Positions 15,612 through 24,729 are shown, counted from the first letter of the stretch. The stretch is DNA of 57,099 nt from a bacterium (GCA_022839105.1 JALHDH010000021.1:1-57099); one strand, 5' to 3'. Translations and numbers: made by a program. The notes: generated from the sequence alone by a model not told the origin.

Positions 15612-17657
15612 CTACCAGGTCGCCCAGAGGGCTCGCTTGATCCGGACGGAGCGGAGGTTCGCCAGCAGGTTCCGGACATAGCTGGGATCGTAGGTCAGGC
15701 CGACCCGGCCTGCTTCCAGATCGATACGGCCCTTGCCGGGGGCCGTCCCGGGGGCCGGGTTCAGGGGGTCCTCCGGGTTGCCGCCGTAGGCGATCAAGGT
15801 CCCGGTGATGTTCAGGACGTCGCGGGGTCCCAGGAGGGCGGTGAAGTCGCCCCAGGTATAGATGACCCCGGTCAAGTCCTGGTCGGCATAGTCGAGATCG
15901 CCGAATCTGTCCAGGAGGGCGGCCAGTTGAGCCTCCTTCTTGCTGGAGAAGGTCGAGGCCGCATCCTCAGGGATCAGGCCGCGAGCCACCAGGGACTGCA
16001 GGGCGGTATTGAGGTCGAACTCATCGCGTCGGCCGTCGCCTTCGGAAGGGGTGCCCGGCTGGTACCGGTTGTCGTCCTCGTCGTCCCCAGCTCCAGGGCC
16101 CTTGCCCCTGTCCCCACCCCCACGACCGGGGCGATCCAGCCCCGGCATGCCGATGGGCCTCAGGTCGCCCTTCTCGTCGGGGATCCCACCGCCGATGGCC
16201 TCCAGGACGATGTCGCCCTTGGCATAGAGCGAGACGCCGGTTTCGGGATCGGATTCCAGGATGCTGGGCCCCTGGAAGCGGATCGAGCTCTCGCTGGTCA
16301 CCGCTCCCGCGCCCATGACGGCTCCCTGGACCCAGATCGGTCCGGTGGAGGTCAGGACCGGGGCCTTCTGGTCCCCCTTCGGGGGAACGAATCCCAGGAC
16401 GGGACGAAGGCCGGCTTCCAGGATGGCCGGGTCGCTGCGCAGCGTCAGGCCCTGGACGCCGCCTTCGGCCAGAGGGTTGACGTAGACGTTGTTGGAGACG
16501 AGCACGCTCAGCGTCTTGGGATCGATCCTGAAGCCCTCGCCCGCGATGGCCGTGCTGGCGGCGATTCCCTCGCCGGCGGGGGGCGGCTCGGTCCCTTCCG
16601 GGTAGTCCTCGGGGAAATACTCCAGGTAGGGTTGCTTGTTTGCGGGCATCCGCCAGACATAGGTCCCGGCCTGGAGTTGGACGTCGGAGGAGTTGGGCCG
16701 GGCCTTGGCGATCGAATCCCAGGTCACGCGCTTGAAGCGGTCCGAAGAATCAGCCCGCTCCACCTTGGCGTCCGGCGGGGTCGAGCCGTTCACCAGGAAG
16801 CTCCGATCCTGGCCGACCACGACCTCTCCATCGGTCCCGTCGTCGTAGCGGGCCCGGCCTGCGGGGCTGGAGACCTGGACATCGGTCAGGCTGCGGATCC
16901 GGGGAACCACTTCGTCATCCCGGGAGGAGACCTTGAAGACCCCGTCGTCGCTGAGCCGGGCATCCAGGACCCCTCCCGCATAGGCCACCGAATCGATCCC
17001 GGCGGTCTCGTCCACCTTGAGATAGGCCTCGACGACCCGGCGGGTCACGACGCGGTTGACTCCAAAGGTGCTCGGGCTCCTGGGATCGACGTCCCGGACC
17101 CCCCAACCCGCCAGCCCTTCGACCAGGATGCAGGCCGTGGCCCGCGGGACATGATAGGGGGCTTCGTCTGAAGACAGGCCGATGCCGTTGGAGTTGGCGC
17201 GTCGGGCCGGCACCGAGGAGAGGCCCAGCAGGTTGTTGATCGAGACCAGGGGACTGGCCACCCGATTCTCGGGCTCGGAGGTGTCCTCGAGGCCATCGGC
17301 TCCACCGCTGCCATCCTCGAAGTTGAACTTGATCCGGAACAGGGAACGGTTGCCGGAGGAGGTCCGCAGAAAGCCGAAGACGTTGCCGTTCCGCTCCACC
17401 ACCGAGAAGTCCGGAGTCCCCGCAGGAACGGTGCCCGGATCGTCACCCCGCCATTGGGGGTTGGACTGCAGGCGGGTGATGGCGTATTGCAGGCCTGACT
17501 CGGCCGCGAGCAGGGCGGACTCGCGCTCGTAGAAGTTTCCCGTGAGGGCCATGCTGCCGGCCCCCGTTCCCACTACGGCGGCGACCAGCATCACCACCAG
17601 GATCGTGACCAGCAGGGTGGTCACCAGCACGATTCCCTGTTTTCCAGTTTGTCGCAT
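15612..17657 (-). CDS. Large PilX-like pilus assembly / pseudopilin-like protein
   Basis: The 681-residue product starts at MRQTGKQG and has one N-terminal hydrophobic helix (GIVLVTTLLVTILVVMLVAA, residues 8-27), followed by ALLAAESGLQYAITRL. That is the PilX N-terminal pattern: a type IV pilin-like helix without a clear prepilin cleavage Glu at +5. The rest is an extracellular beta-rich region with an acidic, Gly-rich insert near residue 520-545 (GDDEDDNRYQPG). The last 60 residues (GTLIAYGG to TYDPSYVRNLL) are echoed in the second PilX-like protein at 36.5 kb. A role in pilus assembly or surface display is likely. It is convergent with gapN, 32 bases apart. Confidence 0.72.
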   Translation of the reverse strand: MRQTGKQGIVLVTTLLVTILVVMLVAAVVGTGAGSMALTGNFYERESALLAAESGLQYAITRLQSNPQWRGDDPGTVPAGTPDFSVVERNGNVFGFLRTSSGNRSLFRIKFNFEDGSGGADGLEDTSEPENRVASPLVSINNLLGLSSVPARRANSNGIGLSSDEAPYHVPRATACILVEGLAGWGVRDVDPRSPSTFGVNRVVTRRVVEAYLKVDETAGIDSVAYAGGVLDARLSDDGVFKVSSRDDEVVPRIRSLTDVQVSSPAGRARYDDGTDGEVVVGQDRSFLVNGSTPPDAKVERADSSDRFKRVTWDSIAKARPNSSDVQLQAGTYVWRMPANKQPYLEYFPEDYPEGTEPPPAGEGIAASTAIAGEGFRIDPKTLSVLVSNNVYVNPLAEGGVQGLTLRSDPAILEAGLRPVLGFVPPKGDQKAPVLTSTGPIWVQGAVMGAGAVTSESSIRFQGPSILESDPETGVSLYAKGDIVLEAIGGGIPDEKGDLRPIGMPGLDRPGRGGGDRGKGPGAGDDEDDNRYQPGTPSEGDGRRDEFDLNTALQSLVARGLIPEDAASTFSSKKEAQLAALLDRFGDLDYADQDLTGVIYTWGDFTALLGPRDVLNITGTLIAYGGNPEDPLNPAPGTAPGKGRIDLEAGRVGLTYDPSYVRNLLANLRSVRIKRALWATW

Positions 17658-17730
17658 CTGGAGGACCTCGGACACGCGCAGGCCCGGTGCGGCTCTGCGC
17701 GAGCAGGACTGTCTTGGGGGCGCGACCATG

Positions 17731-17739
17731 ATTATAGCA
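17731..17739 (-). promoter_or_regulatory. Extended -10 promoter for the PilX-like gene
   Basis: The minus strand reads TGC followed by TATAAT (17736 to 17731), a consensus extended -10. No recognisable -35 lies at 16-18 bases. The leader would be about 67 bases before the ATG at 17657. It lies 39 bases past the terminator hairpin of the upstream permease gene, as expected for an independent unit. Confidence 0.6.
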
Positions 17740-17774
17740 GGTCCGGACCTTCCGAGGCAGCCTGCCCGGTCAGT

Positions 17775-17817
17775 CCTCGATCCGCCGCCGAATGCCACGG
17801 TAGGCGGCGGATCGAGG
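17775..17817 (-). terminator. Terminator hairpin after the permease gene
   Basis: A 15-bp stem (CCTCGATCCGCCGCC and its complement) with a 13-base loop starts at the base after the permease stop codon. There is no U-tract, so it may be Rho-assisted or an mRNA 3' end stabiliser. Confidence 0.6.
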
Positions 17818-19164
17818 TCAGTTCCGGGGGCTCGGCGGGGGCACCGGCCCCTCCTCCAGAAGGCCTGTCCGCTCCAACACGTGGAAGAGCAGGCTCAGGG
17901 CCATCCCGGTCAGGGTGGCCAGGGCCATGCCCTTCAGGGCCACGGCTCCGACCTGCAGCGAGACCTCGCTGATTCCAACCATGAAGACCATGGCCGTCAG
18001 GATCAGGTTGCGGGCTCGGTTGTAGTCGACCCGGGCCTCGACCAGCATCCGGATTCCCGAGGCCGCGATCACCCCGAAGAGGAGCATCGAGATGCCCCCC
18101 ATCACCGGAGCCGGGATGGTGGAGAGCAGGTTCGAGAGGACCTTGATGAAGGAGATGGCGATCGAGATCACGGCCGCGCCACCGATGACCCAGACGCTGT
18201 ACACCCGGGTGATGGCCATCACTCCCATGTTCTCTCCATAGGTCGTCACCGGAACCGAGCCGACCAGGCCCGAGAGCATGGTGGAGATCCCGTCCCCCGC
18301 CAGGGAGCGGTGCAGTCCCGGATCCCGGGTCAGGTCCCGGCCCACGATGTTCCCGGTCACGAAGAGGTGGCCGATGTGCTCCGAGAGGACCACCAGCGAC
18401 GCCGGGGCGATCACCAGGATGGCCGTCGGGTCGAAGAGGGGCCCCGTGAACCGGGGCAACGAGAAGACCTGCTCGGCAGCCAGGCCGGCCAGGTCGACGC
18501 GTCCCAGGACGAAGGCCAGGGCATAGCCGCCCAGGACCGCCAGCAGGATCGGGATCACGGCCAGAAAGCCGCGGAAGACCAGCGAACCGAGGATGGCCAG
18601 GGCCAGGGTGGTCAGGCCGACGGCCATGTCGGCCGCCACCCGGACCCCGTTTGCGTCGGGAAGGAGGCCCGCCATTCCGGCGGCGACCTTGCCGAGCTCC
18701 AGGCCGATCAGGGCCACGATGGGCCCCATGGCGGCAGGCGGCAGGACGATGTCCAACCAGCGGGTTCCCGCCCAGCCGATCAGGGCGGCGGCCAGGGTGA
18801 AGATCACTCCGGCCATGATGAAGCCGCCCAAGGCGCGGGAGAAGTTCGCGTGGTAGTCCGCCCCGCCGGCGGTCAGGACGGCCAGGGTGGGAGCGATGAA
18901 GGCGAAGCTCGAGCCCAGGAAGGCGGGAGCCCGGCCCTTGCACAGGACCAGGTAGATCAGCGTGCCCACGCCGTTCATCAGGAGGACCAACGCGGGGTCC
19001 ACCACCACCAGCTCCGGATCCCCCGAGGCCTGTCGGGCCGCCTGGTTGAAGAGGTATGGGACCAGGACCGAGGCCCCGAACATTGCGAAGAGGTGTTGCA
19101 GGCTGAGGGGCAGGGCCTCCAGAAGCGGAACCCGCTCTTCGACCTGGATCACGCGACGGGCCAT
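17818..19164 (-). CDS. Uracil/xanthine permease family (nucleobase:cation symporter-2)
   Basis: The 448-residue polytopic protein starts MARRVIQVEERVPLLEALPLSLQHLFAMFGASVLVP and has about 12-14 hydrophobic helices. It matches the UraA/NCS2 family in the QHLFAMFGA motif, the FLGSSFAFIAP segment and the conserved acidic motif in SEHIGHL. The family imports uracil, xanthine or uric acid with protons or sodium. The substrate cannot be fixed; UraA-type motifs favour uracil. TAGGAGGCAGCC precedes the ATG. The upstream gene ends 9 bases before, so the two form an operon. Together with add it suggests nucleobase salvage. Confidence 0.88.
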   Translation of the reverse strand: MARRVIQVEERVPLLEALPLSLQHLFAMFGASVLVPYLFNQAARQASGDPELVVVDPALVLLMNGVGTLIYLVLCKGRAPAFLGSSFAFIAPTLAVLTAGGADYHANFSRALGGFIMAGVIFTLAAALIGWAGTRWLDIVLPPAAMGPIVALIGLELGKVAAGMAGLLPDANGVRVAADMAVGLTTLALAILGSLVFRGFLAVIPILLAVLGGYALAFVLGRVDLAGLAAEQVFSLPRFTGPLFDPTAILVIAPASLVVLSEHIGHLFVTGNIVGRDLTRDPGLHRSLAGDGISTMLSGLVGSVPVTTYGENMGVMAITRVYSVWVIGGAAVISIAISFIKVLSNLLSTIPAPVMGGISMLLFGVIAASGIRMLVEARVDYNRARNLILTAMVFMVGISEVSLQVGAVALKGMALATLTGMALSLLFHVLERTGLLEEGPVPPPSPRN

Positions 19165-19173
19165 GGCTGCCTC

Positions 19174-19950
19174 CTAAGCGAGCGCTTCGGTCTCGATCAG
19201 GCTGGGGCCCTGAGGAGTCCCGGTCAGGCCCACGAGCCACCAGAAGACCCCTCCCACCATCAGGCCATGGAAGAATCCCGACGGGTCCAGGGCCATCCCC
19301 AGGAGTTGCTCGAGGAAGCGCCCGGGCGGCGGAGAGCCGAGCTCCGGGTACAGGAGCAGCGCGGCCGCGATCGAGAGGCTCCCCGCCAGGGCGACGTGGT
19401 AGAACTCCGTGCCCCGGGGGGGATCCTCACGGCCCAGGAAGAGGACCAGCACGGGGACCAGCAGGCTCGAGGCCAGGACCAGCGGAGCCAGCCGGAGCCT
19501 TTCGAAGACGAGGAGATCCACCAGGCAACCGGCGGGCCCCGAGGCCTGGTCGGGCAGCCCGAATCGGACCAGCGAAAGGGCCAGGAAGACCAGTCCGGCT
19601 CCCGAGAGCAGGCGCAGGAGCCCCCGGCGAAGTTCGGGTCGATCCTGCAGCGGCAGGCCCCGGAAGAGGGCCACCCAGCGTTCCGCCGGGGTGCTCTCCT
19701 CGCGCACGGGGGCGGGTTCCTCGCTGCCTTTGGAGAGCAACTGCAAGAGCCGGACCCAGGGCGATCGGTGGAGGATCCAGTTCACGGCCTCCAGCCCGCC
19801 CCAGAAGGCCACCAGATGGCTGGCCAGGGAGAGCAGGAGGAAGGCGCCGTCGGCTCCGTTCCGGCTCAGGGTCACCCCGGCCAGATCCAGGGCCAGGACC
19901 CAGAGCAGGGCTCGAACCATGCCGGGCAGGCGAGTCAGGGGGCTGGTCAT
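19174..19950 (-). CDS. Polytopic membrane protein, function unknown
   Basis: The 258-residue product starts at MTSPLTRLPG and has about five to six hydrophobic segments: residues 10-30, 37-58, 108-125, 150-170, 180-200 and 225-245. Between the second and third is a soluble loop rich in Glu and Arg. It resembles Yip1-like membrane proteins in size and spacing, but I could not recognise a specific family motif. It is the first gene of a two-gene operon with the nucleobase permease, with a 9-base gap. That is suggestive of a link but no partner role is known. Confidence 0.7.
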   Translation of the reverse strand: MTSPLTRLPGMVRALLWVLALDLAGVTLSRNGADGAFLLLSLASHLVAFWGGLEAVNWILHRSPWVRLLQLLSKGSEEPAPVREESTPAERWVALFRGLPLQDRPELRRGLLRLLSGAGLVFLALSLVRFGLPDQASGPAGCLVDLLVFERLRLAPLVLASSLLVPVLVLFLGREDPPRGTEFYHVALAGSLSIAAALLLYPELGSPPPGRFLEQLLGMALDPSGFFHGLMVGGVFWWLVGLTGTPQGPSLIETEALA

Positions 19951-20098
19951 GACGGGCCCTTCGGCGCCGGGTCGGACGCGCCCTCTGCCCGCGGAGCGCA
20001 AACGGCCAGTCTACGCCCGATGTCCGAATGAGGTTGTGCCATCTTGTAAACATGATGCCAAAGGCCTCCAGATCGAGCTCCCGGACGGGGGGCGGGAA

Positions 20099-20128
20099 TT
20101 GTCCGGGGGGGCCTGCTGACGGTATCTT
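20099..20128 (+). promoter_or_regulatory. Putative promoter of the GH13 gene
   Basis: TTGTCC (20099-20104), an 18-base spacer and TATCTT (20123-20128), with a leader of about 35 bases to the ATG at 20170. The match is moderate. A TGTAAACA word at 20045-20052 recalls the TGTGAACA sites of the protease and nuclease promoters but has a different position. Confidence 0.35.
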
Positions 20129-20169
20129 GAGGAGGACATAGACAGAGCCCAGGGTTCGGAGGCGTGACC

Positions 20170-23100
20170 ATGCAGATCAAGCGGACGGACATCCCACTCG
20201 GCCAGGAGCGGACCCAGGTGCCCTCCGAACCGGCTCTTCGCCCGGATTCCCCCCGGGACCGTGTCGAGATCGGTGCTTCAAGCGAGGGATCCCAGGCCGC
20301 TCGGACGGTGACCTTCCAGTTTGATGCCCGGCAGGCACCCGAAGTCCGCAACGTCGGCCTGAAGGGCTCGTTTGACCCCCAGACGGGCAAGCATGATCCG
20401 AAGTGGAATGCCGGCAAGCCCCTGCCGATGAACGACGAGGGGCGGGATGGGGATCGGGTTGCCGGGGATGGGGTCTTCACCGCCCAGGTCCGGCTTTCGG
20501 CTCCACCCGACCAGGACTTCCAGTGGGGTGTCGTGGGGGATGTGGTCCGCCCGGACGGCTCGGTCGAGCCCGCTCGCTGGTTGGTCATGAAGGAGGCGCC
20601 TCCCGTCTTCCGCCTCGGCGAAGCCGAGGTGCAGAGCTACGCCCCGGTCTCGACGCATCTCTTCGGAGTCCAGCGTCACGGTGAGGACGGGATCCGTTTC
20701 CAGACCTGGTCGCCCGGGGTCGGAAGGGGAGACCTGGCGGATTATCGGCTCCATGTCGACATCTCTTCGCCGGATGGCCGCCTGGAGGCCTCGCTTCCGA
20801 TGCAGAAGGACGAGCGGAGCGGCACCTGGCTTCTGGAGAAGGAATCCGGTTGGGGAGAGCTTCGGGGGAAGGCCTATCAGTACTCGGTCCGCAAGGAGGA
20901 TGGCACCCTCCTGCGTGACAAGACCGGCACGCCGGTGGTCTACAGCGATCCCCATGCCCGCTACCTGCAGGGCGCCCAGCGCGGGGTGGAGCGCATCTTC
21001 GTGGATCCCGTCCTGGGTTTCGAGACCGGCTGGTATGACGACAGCGGCTCGGGTGGCCCCAACTATGCGGACAACCCCCAGTGGGGCCGTTTCACCGTCG
21101 ATTCCAATCCGGAGGCCGACCAGGTCAAGCTGGTCCTGAAGGATGAGTCCGGTCGGCAATTGTCCCGTCAGCAACTTCTGGACCGGCTCGGAAGGCCCGA
21201 GAAGCTCTCCTACGAGGAGGCTCCCGCGAAGGATCGGCGCGACGTGGACGTCCTGCGCTCCTGGAAGCTGGACCAGACCGAGCCGCTCTGCAAGTATCTT
21301 TGGACCGACTCCGTCGAGGCGGACGGCTCGATCTCCATGAAGCGCGTGGAGAGCCCCGGCGCGGGAACCGCATGGGTCACGGCGGTCAACAACTTCCCCA
21401 AGCTGGTCGGCCTGAGCTACGAGTTCCAGGTCTTCCAGGAAGGTCGCCTGGTCGGAGACCGCAACGCCGATGGGCGCCTTCAGGAAGCCGAGCGCGTGGC
21501 GACACCCTTCAACGACCCCTACACCCACGTGATCCAGGCCCGGCCCGGATCGGCGCGAAAATCCCTGATCCGCGAGTCCAGCTTCGAGTTCCGTCATGAC
21601 GAGGTCCCGCGCAAGCAGACGGACTATCGCAAGTTCGTGATCTACGAGGCCCATGTCGGCTCGTTCATGAGCTCCAAGGACAACGCCGTCCCGGCCACCT
21701 TCGAGGACATGATCCAGAACCTGGACTATCTCGAGGAACTGGGAGTCGATTCCATCGAGCTGATGCCCACCCAGGAGTTCGGCGGCAAGCGGGACTGGGG
21801 CTACACCACGGATTTCTATTTCGCCGGGGCGGATGCCTACGGTTTCGCCATGGATCGGCAGGAGGCGCTGAGCCTGAAGCTGATCCATCCCGACGAGCAG
21901 CCCGGTGCCGAGCAGGTCTGGGTCTCGGGCACCGACGCCATGAAGCTCTTCGTGGACGAGGCCCACAAGCGCGGCTTCAACGTCTTCGCCGACGTGGTGT
22001 ACAACCACACCTCGGGGAAGTCCGACGCCGACAACCCCCTCTGGCAGATCGACGGGGACAAGCGCTCGTTCTTCAAGTGGTGGGGAGAGTACGAGTCCTA
22101 TACGCCCTGGGGGGCCAAGCCCAACTTCGCCGACCAGCAGGTCAAGAACTTCTTCACCGACAACGCCGTCCAGCAGGTGCAGGAGTTCGGCTTCGACGGG
22201 ATCCGCTTCGACTTCACCCAGGTCCTGCACAACACCGGGAACACCGCCGAGCAGATCGAGGGGATGAACACCCTGAGGCAGATCAACCGGACGCTTCAGT
22301 TCGTCAAGCCGGGCACCTACACGGTGGCCGAGGACTTCAGCGGGAACTGGCTGGTGGCCGCCGATCTGGAAGCCTCCGAGTGGCAGGGGTCCGATCCCCA
22401 TCGGGTCGAGAAGAAGGGGATGGGCTTCCAGGGAGTCTGGAACGATCGCTTCCACGACGATCTCCTCGAGATGGCCCAGGGCCTGGCCAACGCGGATCGC
22501 CTGATGGATGGCATCCTGAACCATCACGGCGTGACCGGCTGGGACCGGGCGGTCAGCTACGCCCATAGCCACGACGAGGTCGGCAACACCGGCAACTGGA
22601 TCGCCCGGGCGGCGGCCGGAAGCAAGGACGACCACGCGATCCGGCAGCCCTATCCCAGGGCGGTGGCCCGGACGGCCGCGGCGATCACGTTGACGGGCCC
22701 CGGGGTCCCGATGCTCTTCCAGGGAGAGGAGTGTCTGGCCAACAACGACTTTAAGCATGGTCTGACCTCCACCTGGGGGGCCGACATGGGCTGGGTCAAC
22801 TTCAAGGTCACCCCGGACCGCCTGGATCACTTCCAGGGCATGCTGGGGATGGAGCGGTCCCAGCAGGAGATCGAGCGTTCCCGCCTGGACCCCTCCGAGC
22901 AGGTCCTCTTCGATCGCTTCCTGGGAATGTCGACCGAGGAGCGCCAGCAGGCCAGGGATCTGGCCAACCAGGCCGGGCAGTTCCAGATGACGCGGGACCT
23001 GATCGCCCTGCGTCGCTCTTCCGGAGCCTTGTCTGCGACCGGCGGAATCCACCGGGTCCAGACCCACAACGCAGACCGCGTGGTGGCCTGGCGCCGGGAT

Positions 23101-23322
23101 GGCGGAGGCTCGACGGATGAGTTCGTCGTGGTCAGCAACTTCTCCGATCAGGAGCGCCCGGGCTACCCGGTGAAGCTTCCCCCCGGCCAGTGGCGCGAGG
23201 TCTTCAACACCAACGCGCGTCTCTATGGGGGCACCGGCACCGGCAACGGCGGAGGCCTGGTGGATGCGGGGAGCGGGGTCCACCTTCCGGCCGGCTCGAC
23301 GGTGATCCTCCGGCGCGTCTGA
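20170..23322 (+). CDS. Large GH13 alpha-amylase / branching-enzyme-like protein
   Basis: The 1050-residue product has N-terminal beta-sandwich modules (about residues 45-130 and 155-270, resembling starch-binding or CBM48-type E-set folds), then a GH13 barrel from about residue 490. The four GH13 regions are complete: DVVYNH (608-613), GIRFDFTQV with nucleophile Asp681, VAEDFS with acid/base Glu721, and HSHDEV with Asp802. The C-terminal beta domain ends in a clear closing strand. Members of this group act on alpha-1,4/1,6 glucans such as glycogen or starch. No signal peptide is seen; DRVEI lies at residues 30-34, matching the protease motif. CGGAGG is 7 bases before the ATG. A calcium-type loop DRNADGRLQEAE is near residue 434. 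Confidence 0.9.
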   Translation: MQIKRTDIPLGQERTQVPSEPALRPDSPRDRVEIGASSEGSQAARTVTFQFDARQAPEVRNVGLKGSFDPQTGKHDPKWNAGKPLPMNDEGRDGDRVAGDGVFTAQVRLSAPPDQDFQWGVVGDVVRPDGSVEPARWLVMKEAPPVFRLGEAEVQSYAPVSTHLFGVQRHGEDGIRFQTWSPGVGRGDLADYRLHVDISSPDGRLEASLPMQKDERSGTWLLEKESGWGELRGKAYQYSVRKEDGTLLRDKTGTPVVYSDPHARYLQGAQRGVERIFVDPVLGFETGWYDDSGSGGPNYADNPQWGRFTVDSNPEADQVKLVLKDESGRQLSRQQLLDRLGRPEKLSYEEAPAKDRRDVDVLRSWKLDQTEPLCKYLWTDSVEADGSISMKRVESPGAGTAWVTAVNNFPKLVGLSYEFQVFQEGRLVGDRNADGRLQEAERVATPFNDPYTHVIQARPGSARKSLIRESSFEFRHDEVPRKQTDYRKFVIYEAHVGSFMSSKDNAVPATFEDMIQNLDYLEELGVDSIELMPTQEFGGKRDWGYTTDFYFAGADAYGFAMDRQEALSLKLIHPDEQPGAEQVWVSGTDAMKLFVDEAHKRGFNVFADVVYNHTSGKSDADNPLWQIDGDKRSFFKWWGEYESYTPWGAKPNFADQQVKNFFTDNAVQQVQEFGFDGIRFDFTQVLHNTGNTAEQIEGMNTLRQINRTLQFVKPGTYTVAEDFSGNWLVAADLEASEWQGSDPHRVEKKGMGFQGVWNDRFHDDLLEMAQGLANADRLMDGILNHHGVTGWDRAVSYAHSHDEVGNTGNWIARAAAGSKDDHAIRQPYPRAVARTAAAITLTGPGVPMLFQGEECLANNDFKHGLTSTWGADMGWVNFKVTPDRLDHFQGMLGMERSQQEIERSRLDPSEQVLFDRFLGMSTEERQQARDLANQAGQFQMTRDLIALRRSSGALSATGGIHRVQTHNADRVVAWRRDGGGSTDEFVVVSNFSDQERPGYPVKLPPGQWREVFNTNARLYGGTGTGNGGGLVDAGSGVHLPAGSTVILRRV

Positions 23323-23342
23323 ACCCGCTCCAGTCCCGTTCG

Positions 23343-23379
23343 GAAGGCCCGGATTCCTCGGCGAGGGTTCCGGGCCTTC
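23343..23379 (+). terminator. Intrinsic terminator of the GH13 gene
   Basis: An 11-bp stem GAAGGCCCGGA with its complement closes 20 bases after the stop and is followed by TGTTGTCTTG, a partial U-tract. Confidence 0.75.
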
Positions 23380-23419
23380 TGTTGTCTTGAAGCCTGCCTT
23401 TCGGGCCGGGCTTCCCCGA

Positions 23420-23463
23420 GGAAGCATTGAAGCCCGGCCTCCGGGCCGGGCTCCGATGCTTCC
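23420..23463 (-). terminator. Terminator-like hairpin after the nuclease gene
   Basis: GGAAGCAT pairs with ATGCTTCC, and a second 10-bp GC-rich stem lies inside it, with a short central loop. It is 18 bases past the nuclease stop on the minus strand. The pair of adjacent hairpins (this and 23343-23379) separates two convergent genes. Confidence 0.6.
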
Positions 23464-23481
23464 AGGTCTGGGATGCCGTTT

Positions 23482-24519
23482 TCAGATCAGGGGGTAGGAG
23501 CCCTGCTCGCGGTTGATCAGCCGGGGTTCCTCGGTCACGTTGGCCACCGGGCCGAACTTCATCTGGGTCATCTCCTCCAACTTCTGGAGGGGGACCTGAT
23601 AGACCTCGAAGCGGCCGGGGGTGAACTCGCCTTTGAAGAGGCTGCGGTCCCGATCCACCATGTCTTCCTGGGACAGGACGAAGGCGGCGCCCTTGAGGCC
23701 TTCCTTCTGGTCATTCCAGACCACCACCTTGTAGAACTGCATGGGGATCTGGGTGGGCGGCTTGACGGCCCCCTTGTTGTCGAACTTCGGGTCGTCGTCG
23801 CGGAAGATCGGCCCCGTCAGGACGGTCATCTTCTGCCCCAGGGCCTTGGCCGAGCCCAGGACATGGTCCTCCAGCGCCAGCCACTCCTTCTGGTTGAGGG
23901 CCTCGTGCTGCATCGAGGCGTTGGTGTAGGCGAAGGTGTCGTCGCTGGCCTGGTTGGCCTGGGAGCCCCAGGCCGGGTCATTGCGGCGGACCAGGTGCCC
24001 CCGGTCGATGGGGTTGCTGCGGTAGGCCTCGTTGCCCAATTGGGCGTCCCGGGGGATCCGGCCGTCGATGGACCACTCGCCGTCCCGGGGAACGTTCTTG
24101 GACTGGGAGCCGTCGATGTTCACGGCGGTGAAGAAGGCCTGGCGGCGATCCTTGTTCATCACGATCGAGAAGTTCGTGTAGTCCAGGACGGGGTTGTCGG
24201 GCTGGTCCAGCCGGTAGGCCACCTTGTCGCGCAGGGCGGGGGCCAGGGTGGGCAGGGGCAGCGGCTTGCCCAGGAAGTTCTCGTCGTACCCGTTGCGGTT
24301 CGGGTAGTTGCTGCTGAGCTCGCCGACGTCCTGTTGGGCTTCGGCCTGGCGCATCCGGAAGAGCCGTGCGGCATCCCGGAAGGCGGATTCGGACTGGTCC
24401 GAGGCGGGCCGGTCGCGGACGAACATGTCCCCCGTGTTGCCCGGGGAGTTCCAGGTCGAGCCGTCCCGGGGCTCGAAGAGGGTGGGTTGGACGTAGGTGG
24501 CGGGCAGTTTTTCGATCAC
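23482..24519 (-). CDS. DNA/RNA non-specific endonuclease (NucA/NucG type)
   Basis: The 345-residue product has the beta-beta-alpha metal nuclease core. The signature IDRGHLVRRND contains the DRGH motif, with catalytic His near residue 174. A following TNASMQHEALNQKEW supplies the Asn that binds the Mg2+ ion. Family members cut single- and double-stranded DNA and RNA and are usually secreted or periplasmic. There is no signal peptide: the protein starts with MIEKLPATYVQPTLFEPRDG. The start is GTG, with GGAG 7 bases upstream. The promoter repeats the layout of the subtilisin gene promoter. Confidence 0.9.
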   Translation of the reverse strand: MIEKLPATYVQPTLFEPRDGSTWNSPGNTGDMFVRDRPASDQSESAFRDAARLFRMRQAEAQQDVGELSSNYPNRNGYDENFLGKPLPLPTLAPALRDKVAYRLDQPDNPVLDYTNFSIVMNKDRRQAFFTAVNIDGSQSKNVPRDGEWSIDGRIPRDAQLGNEAYRSNPIDRGHLVRRNDPAWGSQANQASDDTFAYTNASMQHEALNQKEWLALEDHVLGSAKALGQKMTVLTGPIFRDDDPKFDNKGAVKPPTQIPMQFYKVVVWNDQKEGLKGAAFVLSQEDMVDRDRSLFKGEFTPGRFEVYQVPLQKLEEMTQMKFGPVANVTEEPRLINREQGSYPLI

Positions 24520-24555
24520 GACAGAACTCCAGCGCGCGCAAATTCCCCTACGAAG

Positions 24556-24600
24556 ATTCTAGCAAATGGACGCCTCCGCAAACCGTCGGGTTTGTGAACA
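24556..24600 (-). promoter_or_regulatory. Putative activator-dependent extended -10 promoter of the nuclease gene
   Basis: The minus strand reads TGTTCACA (24600 to 24593), a 31-base spacer, then TGC and the -10 TAGAAT (24561 to 24556). The -35 position is poor. The leader of about 30 bases ends in GGAG and GTG. Motif, spacing and leader length match the protease promoter at 6070-6114. Confidence 0.5.
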
Positions 24601-24729
24601 ACATGCGACATTTCAGGCGTCTTTCAGGGTTGTCGCGGATCGGCCGGGAAGCGGCGCTCCCTTGGCGACGATCCCCGCAACCCCGGTCTTGGATGTCGCC
24701 TGATCTTCAATGCGTGGGGGGCGGGAGGG

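Noticed and set aside
14499..17171. 890-codon plus-strand frame spanning gapN and the PilX-like gene
   Set aside because: It crosses two well-supported genes in other frames and has shadow composition throughout.
20045..20052. TGTAAACA before the GH13 gene as a third member of the shared promoter group
   Set aside because: It differs at one base, lies in the opposite orientation relative to the gene and is 70 bases from the likely -10 instead of 31.
20278..23427. 1049-codon open frame antisense to the GH13 gene
   Set aside because: GC-rich codon bias keeps the opposite frame open; the product is low-complexity, has no domain, and the GH13 frame has complete catalytic motifs.
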